NCBI GenBank assembly: GCA_903970405.1
Contig: CAJCIT010000023.1
Span: forward strand, 1-60,319
Reading direction: 5' to 3'
Length of the DNA stretch: 60,319 nt
Origin: Acidobacteriaceae bacterium
Lineage (GTDB): Bacteria > Acidobacteriota > Terriglobia > Bryobacterales > Bryobacteraceae
Shown: one piece after another, positions 50,925 through 60,319 of the stretch
How the letters are laid out: the number at the start of each line of letters is the position of its first letter
Numbering within the stretch: position 1 is the first letter of the stretch
Notes under the pieces: generated by a model
Database searches by the model: none
Told to the model about the DNA's origin: nothing
The model's input: the letters and a program-made list of their open reading frames with translations, nothing else
Made by a program: the position numbers and the translations under genes

Positions 50925-52076
50925 ATGGCACGTTTCTGTGTTGCCGCCGCCCTGTTCCTGGTGGCTGCCATCGTTTACATCATCGCTGGATACCCGCTTC
51001 TGTTGAGGCGCTTATCGCGCACCAAAGGGCGCGGGCCCCAGAAGCGCTATGAACTGAAAACCGTTTCCATGCTCATTTGCGCTTATAACGGCGAGAAGTT
51101 CATCGCCGAGAAACTGGAATCGGTGGCGTCGGTGGATTATCCGCGCGAACTGATGCAGGTGTTCGTGCTCTCGGACGGGTCCACGGACCGCACGGCGCAA
51201 ATTGCGCGCCAGTTCGAGGACCGCGGAATTCAAGTTGTGGAACTGCCCCGCGGCGGTAAACCGGCCGCGCTCAACTATGGCCTGACGCTCTGCACCGGGG
51301 AGATTCTGGTGATCACCGACGTGCGCCAAACGCTGGAGCGCGACAGCATTCGCGAACTTGTCGCCTGCTTCGCCGACCCCACCATCGGCGTTGTCAGCGG
51401 CGACCTGCCCATGCGCAAGGGCGTGGATTCCGAAGAATCGAACACATCGCTTTATTGGCGCTATGAGCGTGAGATTCGGAAATGCCTTGGCCGGCTGGGA
51501 TCGACCTTCGGCGCGACGGGCCCTTTTTATGGGATGCGCCGGTCTCTCGCGAAGCCCATGTCGCCCTCCACTCTGCTCGACGACATGTTTCTGCCGCTGA
51601 ATGCCTACTTTCAGGGCTACCGCGTGATTGTGGATGAAACGGCGAGGGCGCTGGAGTATCCGTTCACCATGAAGAGCGAGTTTACGCGCAAAGTGCGGAC
51701 GCAGGCCGGCGTTTACCAGATCATGAAGATCTACCCGGAGCTGCTGAGCCCCAAGAAGAATCCTCTGCTGTTTCATTTCGTGTCTTACAAGATCGGGCGG
51801 CTGGCCCTGCCCTGGCTGTTTCTGCTGCTGTTCATCGTGAGTTTCGGATTGCCACAGCCGCTCGCGTGGCTCCTGTTAGGCGGCCAGTCAGCGTTCTATC
51901 TCGCGGCCGCGATTGATTCCACCCTGCCGGAGGGTTTCGTGTTGAAGAAGATCACCGCCCCGGCGCGGGCCGTTGTGGTGATGCTGGCGGCAGCGGCGAT
52001 GGCGGTGCGCGTCTTCTTCGTGCCACCGGAGAAGTTATGGATCGTGACGCAGGCCCGGCATCGAGGGAAGGGCTAA
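50925..52076 (+). CDS. membrane-bound glycosyltransferase family 2 protein
   Basis: The 383-residue protein has an N-terminal anchor (VAAALFLVAAIVYIIAGYPL), a cytosolic GT2 domain (TVSMLICAYNGEKFIAEKLE, FVLSDGSTDRT, LVITDVRQTLERDS with the D-x-D-like TDV, SGDLPMRKG, LDDMFLPLNAYFQGYRV) and three C-terminal hydrophobic spans. This is the layout of IcaA- and hyaluronan-synthase-like processive transferases. The QxxRW-type motif is replaced by the KVRTQAGVYQI region. It likely polymerises or extends a surface glycan with the neighbouring GT4 enzymes. Confidence 0.9.
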   Translation: MARFCVAAALFLVAAIVYIIAGYPLLLRRLSRTKGRGPQKRYELKTVSMLICAYNGEKFIAEKLESVASVDYPRELMQVFVLSDGSTDRTAQIARQFEDRGIQVVELPRGGKPAALNYGLTLCTGEILVITDVRQTLERDSIRELVACFADPTIGVVSGDLPMRKGVDSEESNTSLYWRYEREIRKCLGRLGSTFGATGPFYGMRRSLAKPMSPSTLLDDMFLPLNAYFQGYRVIVDETARALEYPFTMKSEFTRKVRTQAGVYQIMKIYPELLSPKKNPLLFHFVSYKIGRLALPWLFLLLFIVSFGLPQPLAWLLLGGQSAFYLAAAIDSTLPEGFVLKKITAPARAVVVMLAAAAMAVRVFFVPPEKLWIVTQARHRGKG

Positions 52077-52088
52077 GGGCCTGGCAAG

Positions 52089-52222
52089 CTAATCCCAGAT
52101 CGTGCGCACCGCATATTGGCGGATCAGCGCGTCGGGCGTCGAAATCAACAAACCGTAGTCGATTCGCTTGTCCGATCAGAATCCGGTCGAAAGGGTCTTA
52201 ATGCAGCATGGGGAGTCTTGCC
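52089..52222 (-). pseudogene. PIN-domain (VapC-like) toxin, broken C-terminal remnant
   Basis: On the minus strand one frame reads RLPMLH, TAA, DPFDRILIGQA. The neighbouring frame then gives DYGLLISTPDALIRQYAVRT followed by IWD and a stop at 52089-52091. Together these match the last third of a VapC toxin of the HKDPFDRxLIAQA...D.xIxxYxVxxxW type. The lysine or arginine codon is now a stop, and a frameshift separates the two halves. It abuts a repeat element at 52238. Confidence 0.7.
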
Positions 52223-52237
52223 GCGCAACACGCTAAT

Positions 52238-52548
52238 CCGAGCCGCGACCGTTCAGGGAGCGACCGGTTGCTGGTCCTGACGTTCCGAGTTTACCCGACG
52301 TCCCTTCTGACCTCCACATGAGGCGCCCAAACGATGAAACCTCGTTCCGGCGACCACCTGGTAGGCTCCCGCCGAGACGAACGGTGCCAGCCGCGCCAGT
52401 TTCTACGCGCTCGAATCTGAGGCCCGCACCCACCTAACAGTTCGTTTCGTAGCGCCGATCCGGCGACCTGCCATGTGCCTCCATGGCTTGCTTGCGTTGC
52501 TAAGCGTTCCTCGCGCTTTTTCCATGCCTTCTGACGGTCGCGGCTCAG
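52238..52548. mobile_element. GAGCCGCGACCG repeat family, copy C, MITE-like
   Basis: The left end CCGAGCCGCGACCGTTCAGG then GAGCGACCGGTTGCTGGTC and the right end (read on the other strand) CTGAGCCGCGACCGTCAG are inverted copies about 310 bases apart. A minus-strand frame inside (52291-52563) has no recognisable domain. The element lies between the GT2 gene and lolA, beside a broken PIN gene. Confidence 0.6.
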
Positions 52549-52620
52549 AACGGTTGCGGCCACAAGGCCAGTCCGATTGAGGCCTCAGATGGTCCTTTGT
52601 TTCAGCGTTTCTGCCGCCCT

Positions 52621-53334
52621 ATGCGTCAAAGTGGAGTAGTGAGGGTTTCTGCGTTCATTTTTATGCCGGTTTTGCTGGTGGGCCTCGTCGCGGCCTCGCA
52701 GCCCCAGCCGGACAGCCATATGGGGAAACCCACGATGACGGCGATTCCGGCTGCGGCTGACGTCATTCGCCAAGTTGAAGCCAGATACAACCGAGCCCAG
52801 ACGCTGTCGCTTCATTTTGAAGAGACTTTTGAGCAGGGGCGCCCGCACCGGCCGGAATCGGGCACGTTAGTTTTGCGAAAACCGGGACGAATGCGCTGGG
52901 ATTACGAGGCGCCGCCCGGGAAGGTATTCGTTTCGGACGGGAAAATGGCTTACCTTTATACTCCGCAGGATCATCGCGTAGAGCGGTCAAGCCTCAAAAT
53001 GAGCGAGGATATTCGAGCGCCGATGGCCTTTCTGCTGGGACGGCTGGACTTGAAGCGGGAGTTCCGATCGTTTGAAACGCGGCCAGGAGATGGCGGCACG
53101 TGGTTAGATGCACTCGCCAAGAATGACCGGGTCCCCTATGAAAAGATCGAATTACTGGTGGCGCCGGATGCCTCGATTCGCCGGCTGAATGTGCGCGGCC
53201 GCGACCAGGCGGTCCTGGGATTCGTCTTTTCCGGAGAGTCATTGAACCCTCCGGTGAATGACCGGTTGTTCCACTTCGCGATTCCGGAAGGCGCCGAGAT
53301 TGTGGATGCCGTCACCACAGAGCAGGAGAATTAA
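52621..53334 (+). CDS. lolA: outer-membrane lipoprotein carrier protein LolA
   Basis: The 237-residue precursor has a signal peptide (FIFMPVLLVGLVAASQPQPD) and the LolA half-barrel: VIRQVEARYNRAQTLSLHFE, GTLVLRKPGRMRWDYEAPPG, FVSDGKMAYLYTPQDHRVER and APMAFLLGRLDL. LolA binds lipoproteins released by LolCDE and hands them to the outer membrane. Start choice is uncertain: ATG 52621, or GTG 52639 with GGAG just upstream. It heads the secretion/pilus run with 5 bases before the next gene. It may supply that machine's lipoproteins or simply share its promoter. Confidence 0.88.
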   Translation: MRQSGVVRVSAFIFMPVLLVGLVAASQPQPDSHMGKPTMTAIPAAADVIRQVEARYNRAQTLSLHFEETFEQGRPHRPESGTLVLRKPGRMRWDYEAPPGKVFVSDGKMAYLYTPQDHRVERSSLKMSEDIRAPMAFLLGRLDLKREFRSFETRPGDGGTWLDALAKNDRVPYEKIELLVAPDASIRRLNVRGRDQAVLGFVFSGESLNPPVNDRLFHFAIPEGAEIVDAVTTEQEN

Positions 53335-53339
53335 GGCCC

Positions 53340-54548
53340 TTGGCTGAGTATCTACTTAAATACGCGGACGGGCGAGGCCACATTCATGAGCAGGTCGCCG
53401 ACGCCCGCAGTGAGCAGGATGCGCGGGACCGCCTGACGCAGCAGGGGTACCTTGTCTACGCGGTCCGCGCGCGCGATCTGAGCGCCCGGCTGGGAGGTTT
53501 TCAGGTCGGCCGGAAGGGCGTCGACATGGAGAAGTTCCTGATCTTCAACCAGCAGTTTGTCACGCTGATTCGGGCCGGCTTGCCGATTCTGAAGGGGCTG
53601 GACCTGCTGGCGGACCGGCTCACCGATCCGAAGCTGGGCCGGTATATCAAGGCGGTCCGCGACGAGGTGAAGACGGGAACCGGCCTTTCCGACGCCTTCG
53701 AACATCAGGGTGTGTTCCCGCCGATTTATGTGACAACGGTTCTGGCGGGTGAGCGGAGCGGCGCGCTGACGGAGGTGTTGGATCGCTTTTTAATCTATCA
53801 GCGGCTGTCGCTCTCCGTGCGGAAAAAGCTGCTGGTGTCACTGATGTATCCGGCGCTGCTGACGGTTCTGGTGATTGCGCTGATCGTCTTCCTGGTGACG
53901 TTTGTGGTGCCGAATTTCGCGGAGCTATATAGCAGCATGCAGGCGGCTTTGCCGCTGCCGACGCGCATCCTGATCGCCATTGGAACCACAGCCCGAAACT
54001 ACGTTCTGGTGGGGGCGGCGGTTCTGATTTTGGGTGGGGTGGGGCTTTGGTTCTGGGCCCGGAGGGAATCGTCTCAGGAAACGATCGACCAATGGAAGCG
54101 GCGGACTCCGCTCTTCGGGCAGATCTGGACGAAGTTTCAGGTGGCGCAGTTCTCACGCGTGCTCAGCACGTTGTTGATCGGCGGAATTCCGCTGACGCAG
54201 GCGCTGGATACGGCCGGGCGCAGCTTGGGATCGGTGTTGCTCAAGAAGGCGCTGGACCGCACCTCGACGTCAGTGAAAGAGGGGAAATCTCTCTCGGCCA
54301 GTCTAAATGCAACCGGCATCTTTCCGTCACTTTCGATTGACATGATGGAAGTGGGCGAATCGACCGGGGCTTTGCCGCAGATGTTGAATAGCGTGGCGGA
54401 GTTTTACGAAGAGGATGTGCAGACGCGGACCGCCGCCGTCCTTTCGATGGTCGAGCCTGCCATCATGATCTTTATGGGCATCTTTGTCGCCTTCGTGCTG
54501 GTATCGCTCTATTTGCCGATCTTTTCGCTGGCTGACACCATTAAGTAA
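53340..54548 (+). CDS. type II secretion/type IV pilus inner-membrane platform protein (GspF/PilC family)
   Basis: The 402-residue protein has two repeated GspF domains. Each has helices such as FLIFNQQFVTLIRAGLPILK (first) and VAQFSRVLSTLLIGGIPLTQ (second), with GxGLSDAFEHQGVFPP and GKSLSASLNATGIFPS, GERSGAL and GESTGALPQML as paired motifs. Three membrane spans (about 170-195, 220-240 and 370-395) fit the family. It forms the platform rotated by the ATPase encoded next. TTG 53340 is the only start that keeps the full N-terminus. Confidence 0.93.
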   Translation: MAEYLLKYADGRGHIHEQVADARSEQDARDRLTQQGYLVYAVRARDLSARLGGFQVGRKGVDMEKFLIFNQQFVTLIRAGLPILKGLDLLADRLTDPKLGRYIKAVRDEVKTGTGLSDAFEHQGVFPPIYVTTVLAGERSGALTEVLDRFLIYQRLSLSVRKKLLVSLMYPALLTVLVIALIVFLVTFVVPNFAELYSSMQAALPLPTRILIAIGTTARNYVLVGAAVLILGGVGLWFWARRESSQETIDQWKRRTPLFGQIWTKFQVAQFSRVLSTLLIGGIPLTQALDTAGRSLGSVLLKKALDRTSTSVKEGKSLSASLNATGIFPSLSIDMMEVGESTGALPQMLNSVAEFYEEDVQTRTAAVLSMVEPAIMIFMGIFVAFVLVSLYLPIFSLADTIK

Positions 54549-54583
54549 CTGGATTTTCAAAGAGGAACACTCGTTAGGGAAAA

Positions 54584-56206
<1,623 letters not shown>

Positions 56207-56209
56207 GAA

Positions 56210-57181
56210 TTGGCTCTTCTTCCCAACATAGAACGCTGGATTACCGAACGGCCGCCGGACTTCCTCTTCGAAGTCAACGAGTCGGGACTTGCCTATGCAT
56301 CGCCCTCCGCCGCCGGGGCGCCGGTGAGCGAGGCCGTTCCGCCGTCGTCGCTGCTGCCTTCGCCGTCATCGCCGAATGTGCTCAATCCGGAGGCGTTTCG
56401 GGCAGCGCTGACGCGAATCGCGCCAACGGGGGGCGGGCGGAAGCCGACGGCCGGCCTGGTGCTGCCCGATTACGCGGTCCGCATGGCGATTCTGGATTTC
56501 GATCAGTGGCCTGACGATGCGGCGCAGCGAGCTTCACTGGTGCGCTTTCGATTGCGGAAGAGCGTTCCGTTCGCGATTGAGGACGCGCAAATCTCATACT
56601 CGATGCAACGGCGTCCCGCCGCGGGCGCAGGCGGCGCCGGCGCGACGGAGATTCTGACTGTGGCGATGGACCGGCGCATACTGAACGAGTACGAAGGCAT
56701 CTTCACCGACTCGGGCTTCCGGGTGGGTTTGGTGATGCCGGCGGGCGTGGCCTGCCTTTCCCTTTTCCCTGAAGCGGCGAGCGTCGCGGGAAGAGCGTCG
56801 CTCAGCCTGCTGCTGAAATTGAGCGGGGCCATTCTTACCGTTCTTTTGCTGGAAGGCGAGGCCATTCGTCTGGTTCGATGCGTCAACTTCACGGAACCGG
56901 TTGCCGTGGATGTGGAGGCTGAGGCGATTGCGCCGGCGCGGCTCTTCTCCGCGGTGGACGACACGGTGCCGGTGCTGACTCAGACCCTGGCCTATGCCGA
57001 GGATGAGATTGGGCATCGCGTGGACCGGCTGCTTCTTTCCGGATTCGGCGACGCCGCCGCTGAACTGGGATCGGTGGCGGAATTGGAGTTTCAACTGCGC
57101 TGGGATGTTTTGCGGTCGCGCTTTGCCCCCGCGCAGACATATGGCGGGCTGCTGGGTCTGCTGGAGAGGTACGCGGCATGA
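56210..57181 (+). CDS. PilM-like actin-fold protein
   Basis: The 323-residue protein resembles PilM, the cytosolic actin-like scaffold of pilus and secretion machines. It has GLVLPDYAVRMAILDFDQWP, LVRFRLRKSVPFAIEDAQIS, LTVAMDRRILNEYEGIFTDS, GFRVGLVMPAGVACLSLFPE and RVDRLLLSGFGDAAAELGSV. It differs from typical PilM in a proline- and serine-rich insert near residues 30-60. It sits between the ATPase and a PilN-like gene, the conserved order M-N-O-P. TTG 56210 follows TTAGGAA. It overlaps the next gene by 4 bases. Confidence 0.82.
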   Translation: MALLPNIERWITERPPDFLFEVNESGLAYASPSAAGAPVSEAVPPSSLLPSPSSPNVLNPEAFRAALTRIAPTGGGRKPTAGLVLPDYAVRMAILDFDQWPDDAAQRASLVRFRLRKSVPFAIEDAQISYSMQRRPAAGAGGAGATEILTVAMDRRILNEYEGIFTDSGFRVGLVMPAGVACLSLFPEAASVAGRASLSLLLKLSGAILTVLLLEGEAIRLVRCVNFTEPVAVDVEAEAIAPARLFSAVDDTVPVLTQTLAYAEDEIGHRVDRLLLSGFGDAAAELGSVAELEFQLRWDVLRSRFAPAQTYGGLLGLLERYAA

Positions 57182-57774
57182 GGAACGCTCCGGGCGCTTC
57201 GATCAATCTGGCGTCCTCGCCCTTCACAGCCGAGCGAGCAAGGACCGCGGGGGTGCTTGCCGCCTGCGCCGTACTGACGCTTTCTCTGCTGACGTTTACG
57301 GGCTTGATTCTTGGGGAAAGGCACCAGGCCTCGGCCCTGCGCAAGGTGATCGATACCCAGCGGACGGCGATGCGTTCATTGCAGCAGGAGCAGGCGCGGC
57401 TGACGGGTATACTAGCGAAACCCGAAAATGCCGATGTCTTCTCCAAGAGCGTTTTTCTGAATGAATTGATCTCGCGGCGGGCGGTGAGCTGGACGCGGGT
57501 GTTTGAAGATTTGCAGCCCGTGCTGCCCTATAACGTGCGGCTGGTTTCGGTGCACCTGCCGCAGGTGCCTCCAAGCGATACGGCGGCAACCAATCATCTG
57601 CAACTCGACATGGTGGTGGGAACGGAGCGTCCGGAGGCGGCGGTGGAGTTGCTCAGCCGGCTGATCGCTTCGCCACTGTTTGGAGCTGCGCGGCTGGTGA
57701 ATCAACAGCCGCCCACGCAGAACGATCCTCAATTCCGGTACCGCATCTCGGTGGCTTATGTTCAAAAGTTTTAG
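57178..57774 (+). CDS. PilN-like inner-membrane assembly protein
   Basis: The 198-residue protein has the PilN/GspL-C plan: a short cytosolic start INLASSPFTAERAR (compare INLLPWR in PilN), one membrane span (VLAACAVLTLSLLTFTGLIL), a coiled coil (ASALRKVIDTQRTAMRSLQQ then EQARLTGILAKPE) and a ferredoxin-like end (WTRVFEDLQPVLPYNVRLVS). ATG 57178 overlaps the PilM-like stop (ATGA). It would bind PilM through its N-terminus and the PilO-like protein in the periplasm. Confidence 0.82.
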   Translation: MRNAPGASINLASSPFTAERARTAGVLAACAVLTLSLLTFTGLILGERHQASALRKVIDTQRTAMRSLQQEQARLTGILAKPENADVFSKSVFLNELISRRAVSWTRVFEDLQPVLPYNVRLVSVHLPQVPPSDTAATNHLQLDMVVGTERPEAAVELLSRLIASPLFGAARLVNQQPPTQNDPQFRYRISVAYVQKF

Positions 57775-58405
57775 CGCGATTATTCCATTCGCGAGAAAGC
57801 AGGCAGGCAAGCAGGCCGGCCGAGGATCGGCGCTTTACCTTGAGATTGCGCTGGGCGTCCTGTTGCTGTTGAACGTGCTGGCGATTTACTTCTACTTTGC
57901 GCCGCCGGGCGGCTCGCGCGCGGACCTGGAGGCGGAATCGTCGGACTTGCAGCGTGGGATTGCCTTTGCGCGAATGGCGAACCAGCGTCTGAGCGGCGTT
58001 TCGGGAAAGGTTCAACTGGCAAACCGGCAAACGTCCGCTTTTGAGGACACGTATTTCCTGCCCCGGCGCAATGCCTATGAGAAGGTGCTGGCCGAAGTAC
58101 AGCGCTTAACCAAAGCAAGCGGCATTGCGCAAAAGGACGGCACCTACACGGAAGAGCCGATTGAAGGCTCCCGCGATTTGACCCTGGTGAACCTGTCAGT
58201 GAATCTGGAAGGCAGCTATTCGGACCTGATGCACTTTCTGTATGAGTTGGATCATTCCCCGAGCCTGCTCATTTTGGATTCGTTAAGCGCGGCGCCAGTT
58301 CAATCGACGGGCCGCCTGAATCTCAGCCTGAAGTTTCTGGCAGTACTTCGCGAGGATCCCGCCCTATTGGCGGCGCCAGTGGTTGCCGAAGGAGGGCGGC
58401 CATGA
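57758..58405 (+). CDS. PilO-like inner-membrane assembly protein
   Basis: The 215-residue protein has one membrane span (LYLEIALGVLLLLNVLAIYF), a coiled coil (SRADLEAESSDLQRGIAFAR) and a PilO ferredoxin-like domain with YEKVLAEVQRLTKASGIAQK and LEGSYSDLMHFLYELDHSPS followed by LLILDSLSAA; the GxYxDLxxFLxELxxxPxLL pattern is diagnostic of PilO. It overlaps the PilN-like gene by 17 bases and the following gene by 4 bases, which implies tight co-translation. Confidence 0.85.
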   Translation: MFKSFSAIIPFARKQAGKQAGRGSALYLEIALGVLLLLNVLAIYFYFAPPGGSRADLEAESSDLQRGIAFARMANQRLSGVSGKVQLANRQTSAFEDTYFLPRRNAYEKVLAEVQRLTKASGIAQKDGTYTEEPIEGSRDLTLVNLSVNLEGSYSDLMHFLYELDHSPSLLILDSLSAAPVQSTGRLNLSLKFLAVLREDPALLAAPVVAEGGRP

Positions 58406-59151
58406 GCGCGGCGCCCGTTCCGGCGGAGAAGGGATTCACGCTGGGAGCAGAGCCCAAGAAGGTGGGTGCGCTGCTGCTGATTATGACAATTGCCGGGGTG
58501 TTGTGGTGGCGCAATTCGTCGGACTCGTCCGCGCCGAGCAACGTGACGCCCGCTCCGGCGGTGGCGAAGCCCGGCTCTCTGGCAGCGCATCAGCAACAGG
58601 CGGCGGCACTGACCGAAACGCCTCCGGCCGGAACGCGCATTGTCCGGCGTCATGGCAACCAGAATGAGCGAAGCGTTTTCGAGATGCGTCCGATTGACCC
58701 TTCGCGGGGCGATGTAGACCCGACATTGCGGCTGGATTTGCTGGAGCGTCTAACCACCGTCAAGATGGCCGGCGGCGGCCGCAGCCTGTTTGAAAGCGGA
58801 ACGGCGCCGGTGCCGGCGATGCCGCAGGGAGGGCCTGGTTTGAAGATCCACCCTGGCCCGGAAAAGCCGGCGCCTCCGCCCCAGCCGCAACCCGCCCCGG
58901 CGCATTTCGACCCGCCGCCACCTCCTATTCCGTTGAAGTTTTATGGTTTCTTGCGGCCCGTCAATAAAGGCGATTTGAGGCGCGGCTTTTTTATGGATGG
59001 CGACGTGATTGTAGTCGCTACGGAGGGAGAGACAATTAAGCAGCGGTATCGGGTGGTGAAGTTTCTGGATACAAGCGCCACGATGGAGGACACCGTCACG
59101 AAGAATCAACAGACTTTACCGATTGTTCCGGAGGCAAGAGGTGAGAACTAA
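58402..59151 (+). CDS. single-span protein, possible PilP/GspC-like
   Basis: The 249-residue protein has a cytosolic start, one span (VGALLLIMTIAGVLWWR), a long proline- and alanine-rich linker (GPEKPAPPPQPQPAPAHFDP) and a small C-terminal beta domain (IPLKFYGFLRPVNKGDLRRG, DVIVVATEGETIKQRYRVVK). That layout matches PilP/GspC HR-type domains, which link the inner-membrane platform to the secretin. Sequence identity to known PilP is not obvious to me, so the call leans on layout and position. Confidence 0.7.
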   Translation: MSAAPVPAEKGFTLGAEPKKVGALLLIMTIAGVLWWRNSSDSSAPSNVTPAPAVAKPGSLAAHQQQAAALTETPPAGTRIVRRHGNQNERSVFEMRPIDPSRGDVDPTLRLDLLERLTTVKMAGGGRSLFESGTAPVPAMPQGGPGLKIHPGPEKPAPPPQPQPAPAHFDPPPPPIPLKFYGFLRPVNKGDLRRGFFMDGDVIVVATEGETIKQRYRVVKFLDTSATMEDTVTKNQQTLPIVPEARGEN

Positions 59152-60319
59152 AGCTTTCGAGCGCAGGTGTTTGAAGGAAAAGCCGGTGGCTGCTGCTGCT
59201 GACGGTGAGCGCGGCTCGGCGCTGTTAATAGTGTTGCTGTTTGCGGCGATGGTAGCGATCTTCCTTTACAAAGAGATTCCGGTGGTGGCGACGGAAGCGA
59301 AACGGCAGCAGGAACAGGTGCTGGTGGATCGCGGGATGCAGTATCAACGCGCCATTCAGCTCTTTTACCGCAAGATGGGCAGGTATCCGCCGACCATCGA
59401 CGCGCTGGAAAACACCAACAATATTCGCTTTCTACGGAAGCGCTACAAAGACCCGCTGACGGGCGAAGACAATTGGCGCTTACTGCACATGGGTCCATCG
59501 GGACCGATCGATTCGCTGGTGAAGCCGCTCAACCAGAACGGCAGCGGCCAGCCATTCGGGCAGAATGCCACCAATCAGGACGGCTTCGGGCAGAGCAGCT
59601 TCGGACAAGCGGGATTCGGCGCGGCGGCGCAGAACGCTAATCAGACTGGGCAGCAGCCGGGGCAGGATCAAAATGCAGGGAATGCGACTGCCGATATCAG
59701 CCCCACTCCGAACCGGCGTCCGCCTGCAGTGTCGGCGACAGGCTCCAATGGGGGCGATACGGGAGGCCAAACCGATCCAAACGAAACGGCCCCGGTTTCG
59801 GGTGGTCAGCGGCCTGCGATTGTGGCGGGAGGCAACGGCTTGCAGACGGGCGCCGATCCGAATCAGCAGCAGGCAGGCCAAGCCGGGGGACAGGCAGGCC
59901 AAGCCGGGGGACAGTCCGGGCAAAATGCCGGTCAACCCAATGGACAGCCCGGTGGGACTAGCGCCGGCGTCGACCCGAATTCGTCCGTCGCGAATCAGCT
60001 TCTGAGGACGGCCGGTCCTACCATCACTCCCCAATTTCAACAGACCTCATCAACGCCCGCGAATCCCTTTTCCGGTGGGAATCTGGGGGGGGTGGCCAGC
60101 CGCGGAAAGGGCCACTCCTTAAAGGTAATCAACGACCAGACGGACTACTCAAAGTGGGAGTTCGTGTACGACTTCCGTAAGGACACGTCGACCGGCCAGC
60201 CCGCGGCGATTCAGCCTGTTACTGGCGTTGGAAACAGTGGCGGCGCCTTTAGCGGCGCGTCCAACAACGGCGCCTCCAACAACCAGAACACCGCCTCACA
60301 GACATCGCAACCTGCAACC
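59141..60319 (+). CDS. pseudopilin-like protein with Q/G/N-rich tail, partial at window edge
   Basis: GTG 59141 has GGAGG 6 bases upstream and overlaps the previous stop. The frame is open to the window end (393 codons). The start GERGSALLIVLLFAAMVAIF LYKEIPVVATEAKRQQ resembles a degenerate type IV prepilin/pseudopilin helix, but the cleavage G-F-T-L-I-E motif is replaced by GSALLIV. Next come YQRAIQLFYRKMGRYPPTID, ALENTNNIRFLRKRYKDPLT and GEDNWRLL, typical of GspG/GspH-like proteins. After about residue 125 it becomes Q-, G- and N-rich for over 200 residues. Its end is not seen. Confidence 0.78.
   Translation, partial: MRTKAFERRCLKEKPVAAAADGERGSALLIVLLFAAMVAIFLYKEIPVVATEAKRQQEQVLVDRGMQYQRAIQLFYRKMGRYPPTIDALENTNNIRFLRKRYKDPLTGEDNWRLLHMGPSGPIDSLVKPLNQNGSGQPFGQNATNQDGFGQSSFGQAGFGAAAQNANQTGQQPGQDQNAGNATADISPTPNRRPPAVSATGSNGGDTGGQTDPNETAPVSGGQRPAIVAGGNGLQTGADPNQQQAGQAGGQAGQAGGQSGQNAGQPNGQPGGTSAGVDPNSSVANQLLRTAGPTITPQFQQTSSTPANPFSGGNLGGVASRGKGHSLKVINDQTDYSKWEFVYDFRKDTSTGQPAAIQPVTGVGNSGGAFSGASNNGASNNQNTASQTSQPAT
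59870..59911 (+). repeat. 21-bp tandem repeat in the pseudopilin-like gene
   Basis: Two exact in-frame copies of CAGGCAGGCCAAGCCGGGGG plus A (59870-59890 and 59891-59911) encode QAGQAGG twice. The repeat lies in the low-complexity Q/G-rich region and could change length by slippage without breaking the frame. Confidence 0.75.

Noticed and set aside
52291-52563. 90-codon minus-strand frame inside repeat copy C
   Set aside because: It reads through the repeat ends and has no domain. It could be a conserved repeat-encoded peptide, but nothing here supports that.
59870-59911. Possible CRISPR or phage-type repeat array
   Set aside because: Only two adjacent 21-bp units without spacers, in frame within a low-complexity coding region. 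No CRISPR array or cas gene was seen anywhere in the window.

Overview
The window is a 60.3 kb chromosomal stretch with fairly high GC, from a Gram-negative, diderm bacterium. An LptF/LptG transporter, LolA, a secretin-type pilus/secretion locus and many Sec- and Tat-type export signals all point to an outer membrane. The gene mix (DUF1800+DUF1501 exported pair, single-chain LptF-LptG fusion, exported TldD-like pair, GH42/GH16/sialate-esterase-type carbohydrate enzymes, many dispersed hairpin repeats and broken PIN toxins) looks like Acidobacteriota of the Solibacter/Bryobacterales type. That placement is an inference from memory of such genomes, not from a search.

Layout. 1-0.5 kb: a tRNA-Asp and a frameshifted DUF433 gene. 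0.6-5.1 kb: DUF1800 and DUF1501 exported proteins and an aldo/keto reductase. 5.1-8.8 kb: two divergent glycosyltransferases bracketed by two copies of one 18-base hairpin repeat. 8.8-10 kb: a truncated PIN toxin and small genes. 10-16 kb: amino-acid permease, GH16 glucanase, a membrane-anchored PI-PLC-like protein and a LuxR-type regulator. 16-22 kb: two exported TldD-like proteins (one has lost its metal site) followed tightly by a fused LptF-LptG. 22-30 kb: small conserved genes, exported MsrB, an esterase, an AIM24 protein, a beta-propeller protein, an SDR, an exported alpha-carbonic anhydrase and a sialate O-acetylesterase. 30-34.5 kb: a membrane protein gene broken by one stop codon, a TPR/Fis-like protein, adenylate kinase, a PIN remnant and a Tat-exported sugar isomerase-like protein. 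34.5-36.3 kb: an ATPase plus TOPRIM-like pair that resembles a two-gene defence module. 36.4-41 kb: a repeat element, GH42 beta-galactosidase, a VOC protein, and a TetR regulator divergent from a membrane protein with two matching operators.

41.1-48.3 kb is a complete-looking histidine operon, hisI-G-D-C-HAD-B-H-F-A, with nearly every junction overlapping or within a few bases. It is preceded by a 14-codon leader peptide carrying five histidine codons and by an attenuator with mutually exclusive hairpins. The HAD gene sits where a histidinol-phosphatase is needed; hisE is not in the window. 48.3-52.1 kb holds three glycosyltransferases. 52.6-60.3 kb is a co-directional run: lolA, then a GspF/PilC-type platform protein, GspE/PilB-type ATPase, PilM-, PilN-, PilO- and PilP-like genes and the start of a pseudopilin-like gene that runs off the edge.

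Two themes recur. One is decay of toxin-antitoxin modules: a DUF433 gene and three PIN-domain genes are all truncated or frameshifted. The other is dispersed inverted repeats: a family beginning with GAGCCGCGACCG at about 36.5, 41.0, 48.3 and 52.3 kb, and a separate 18-base hairpin at 5.1 and 8.8 kb. These mostly sit at gene ends. The observations most worth follow-up are the histidine attenuator, the ATPase/TOPRIM-like pair, the TetR double operator with its embedded promoter, the exported TldD pair and the PI-PLC-like membrane protein.
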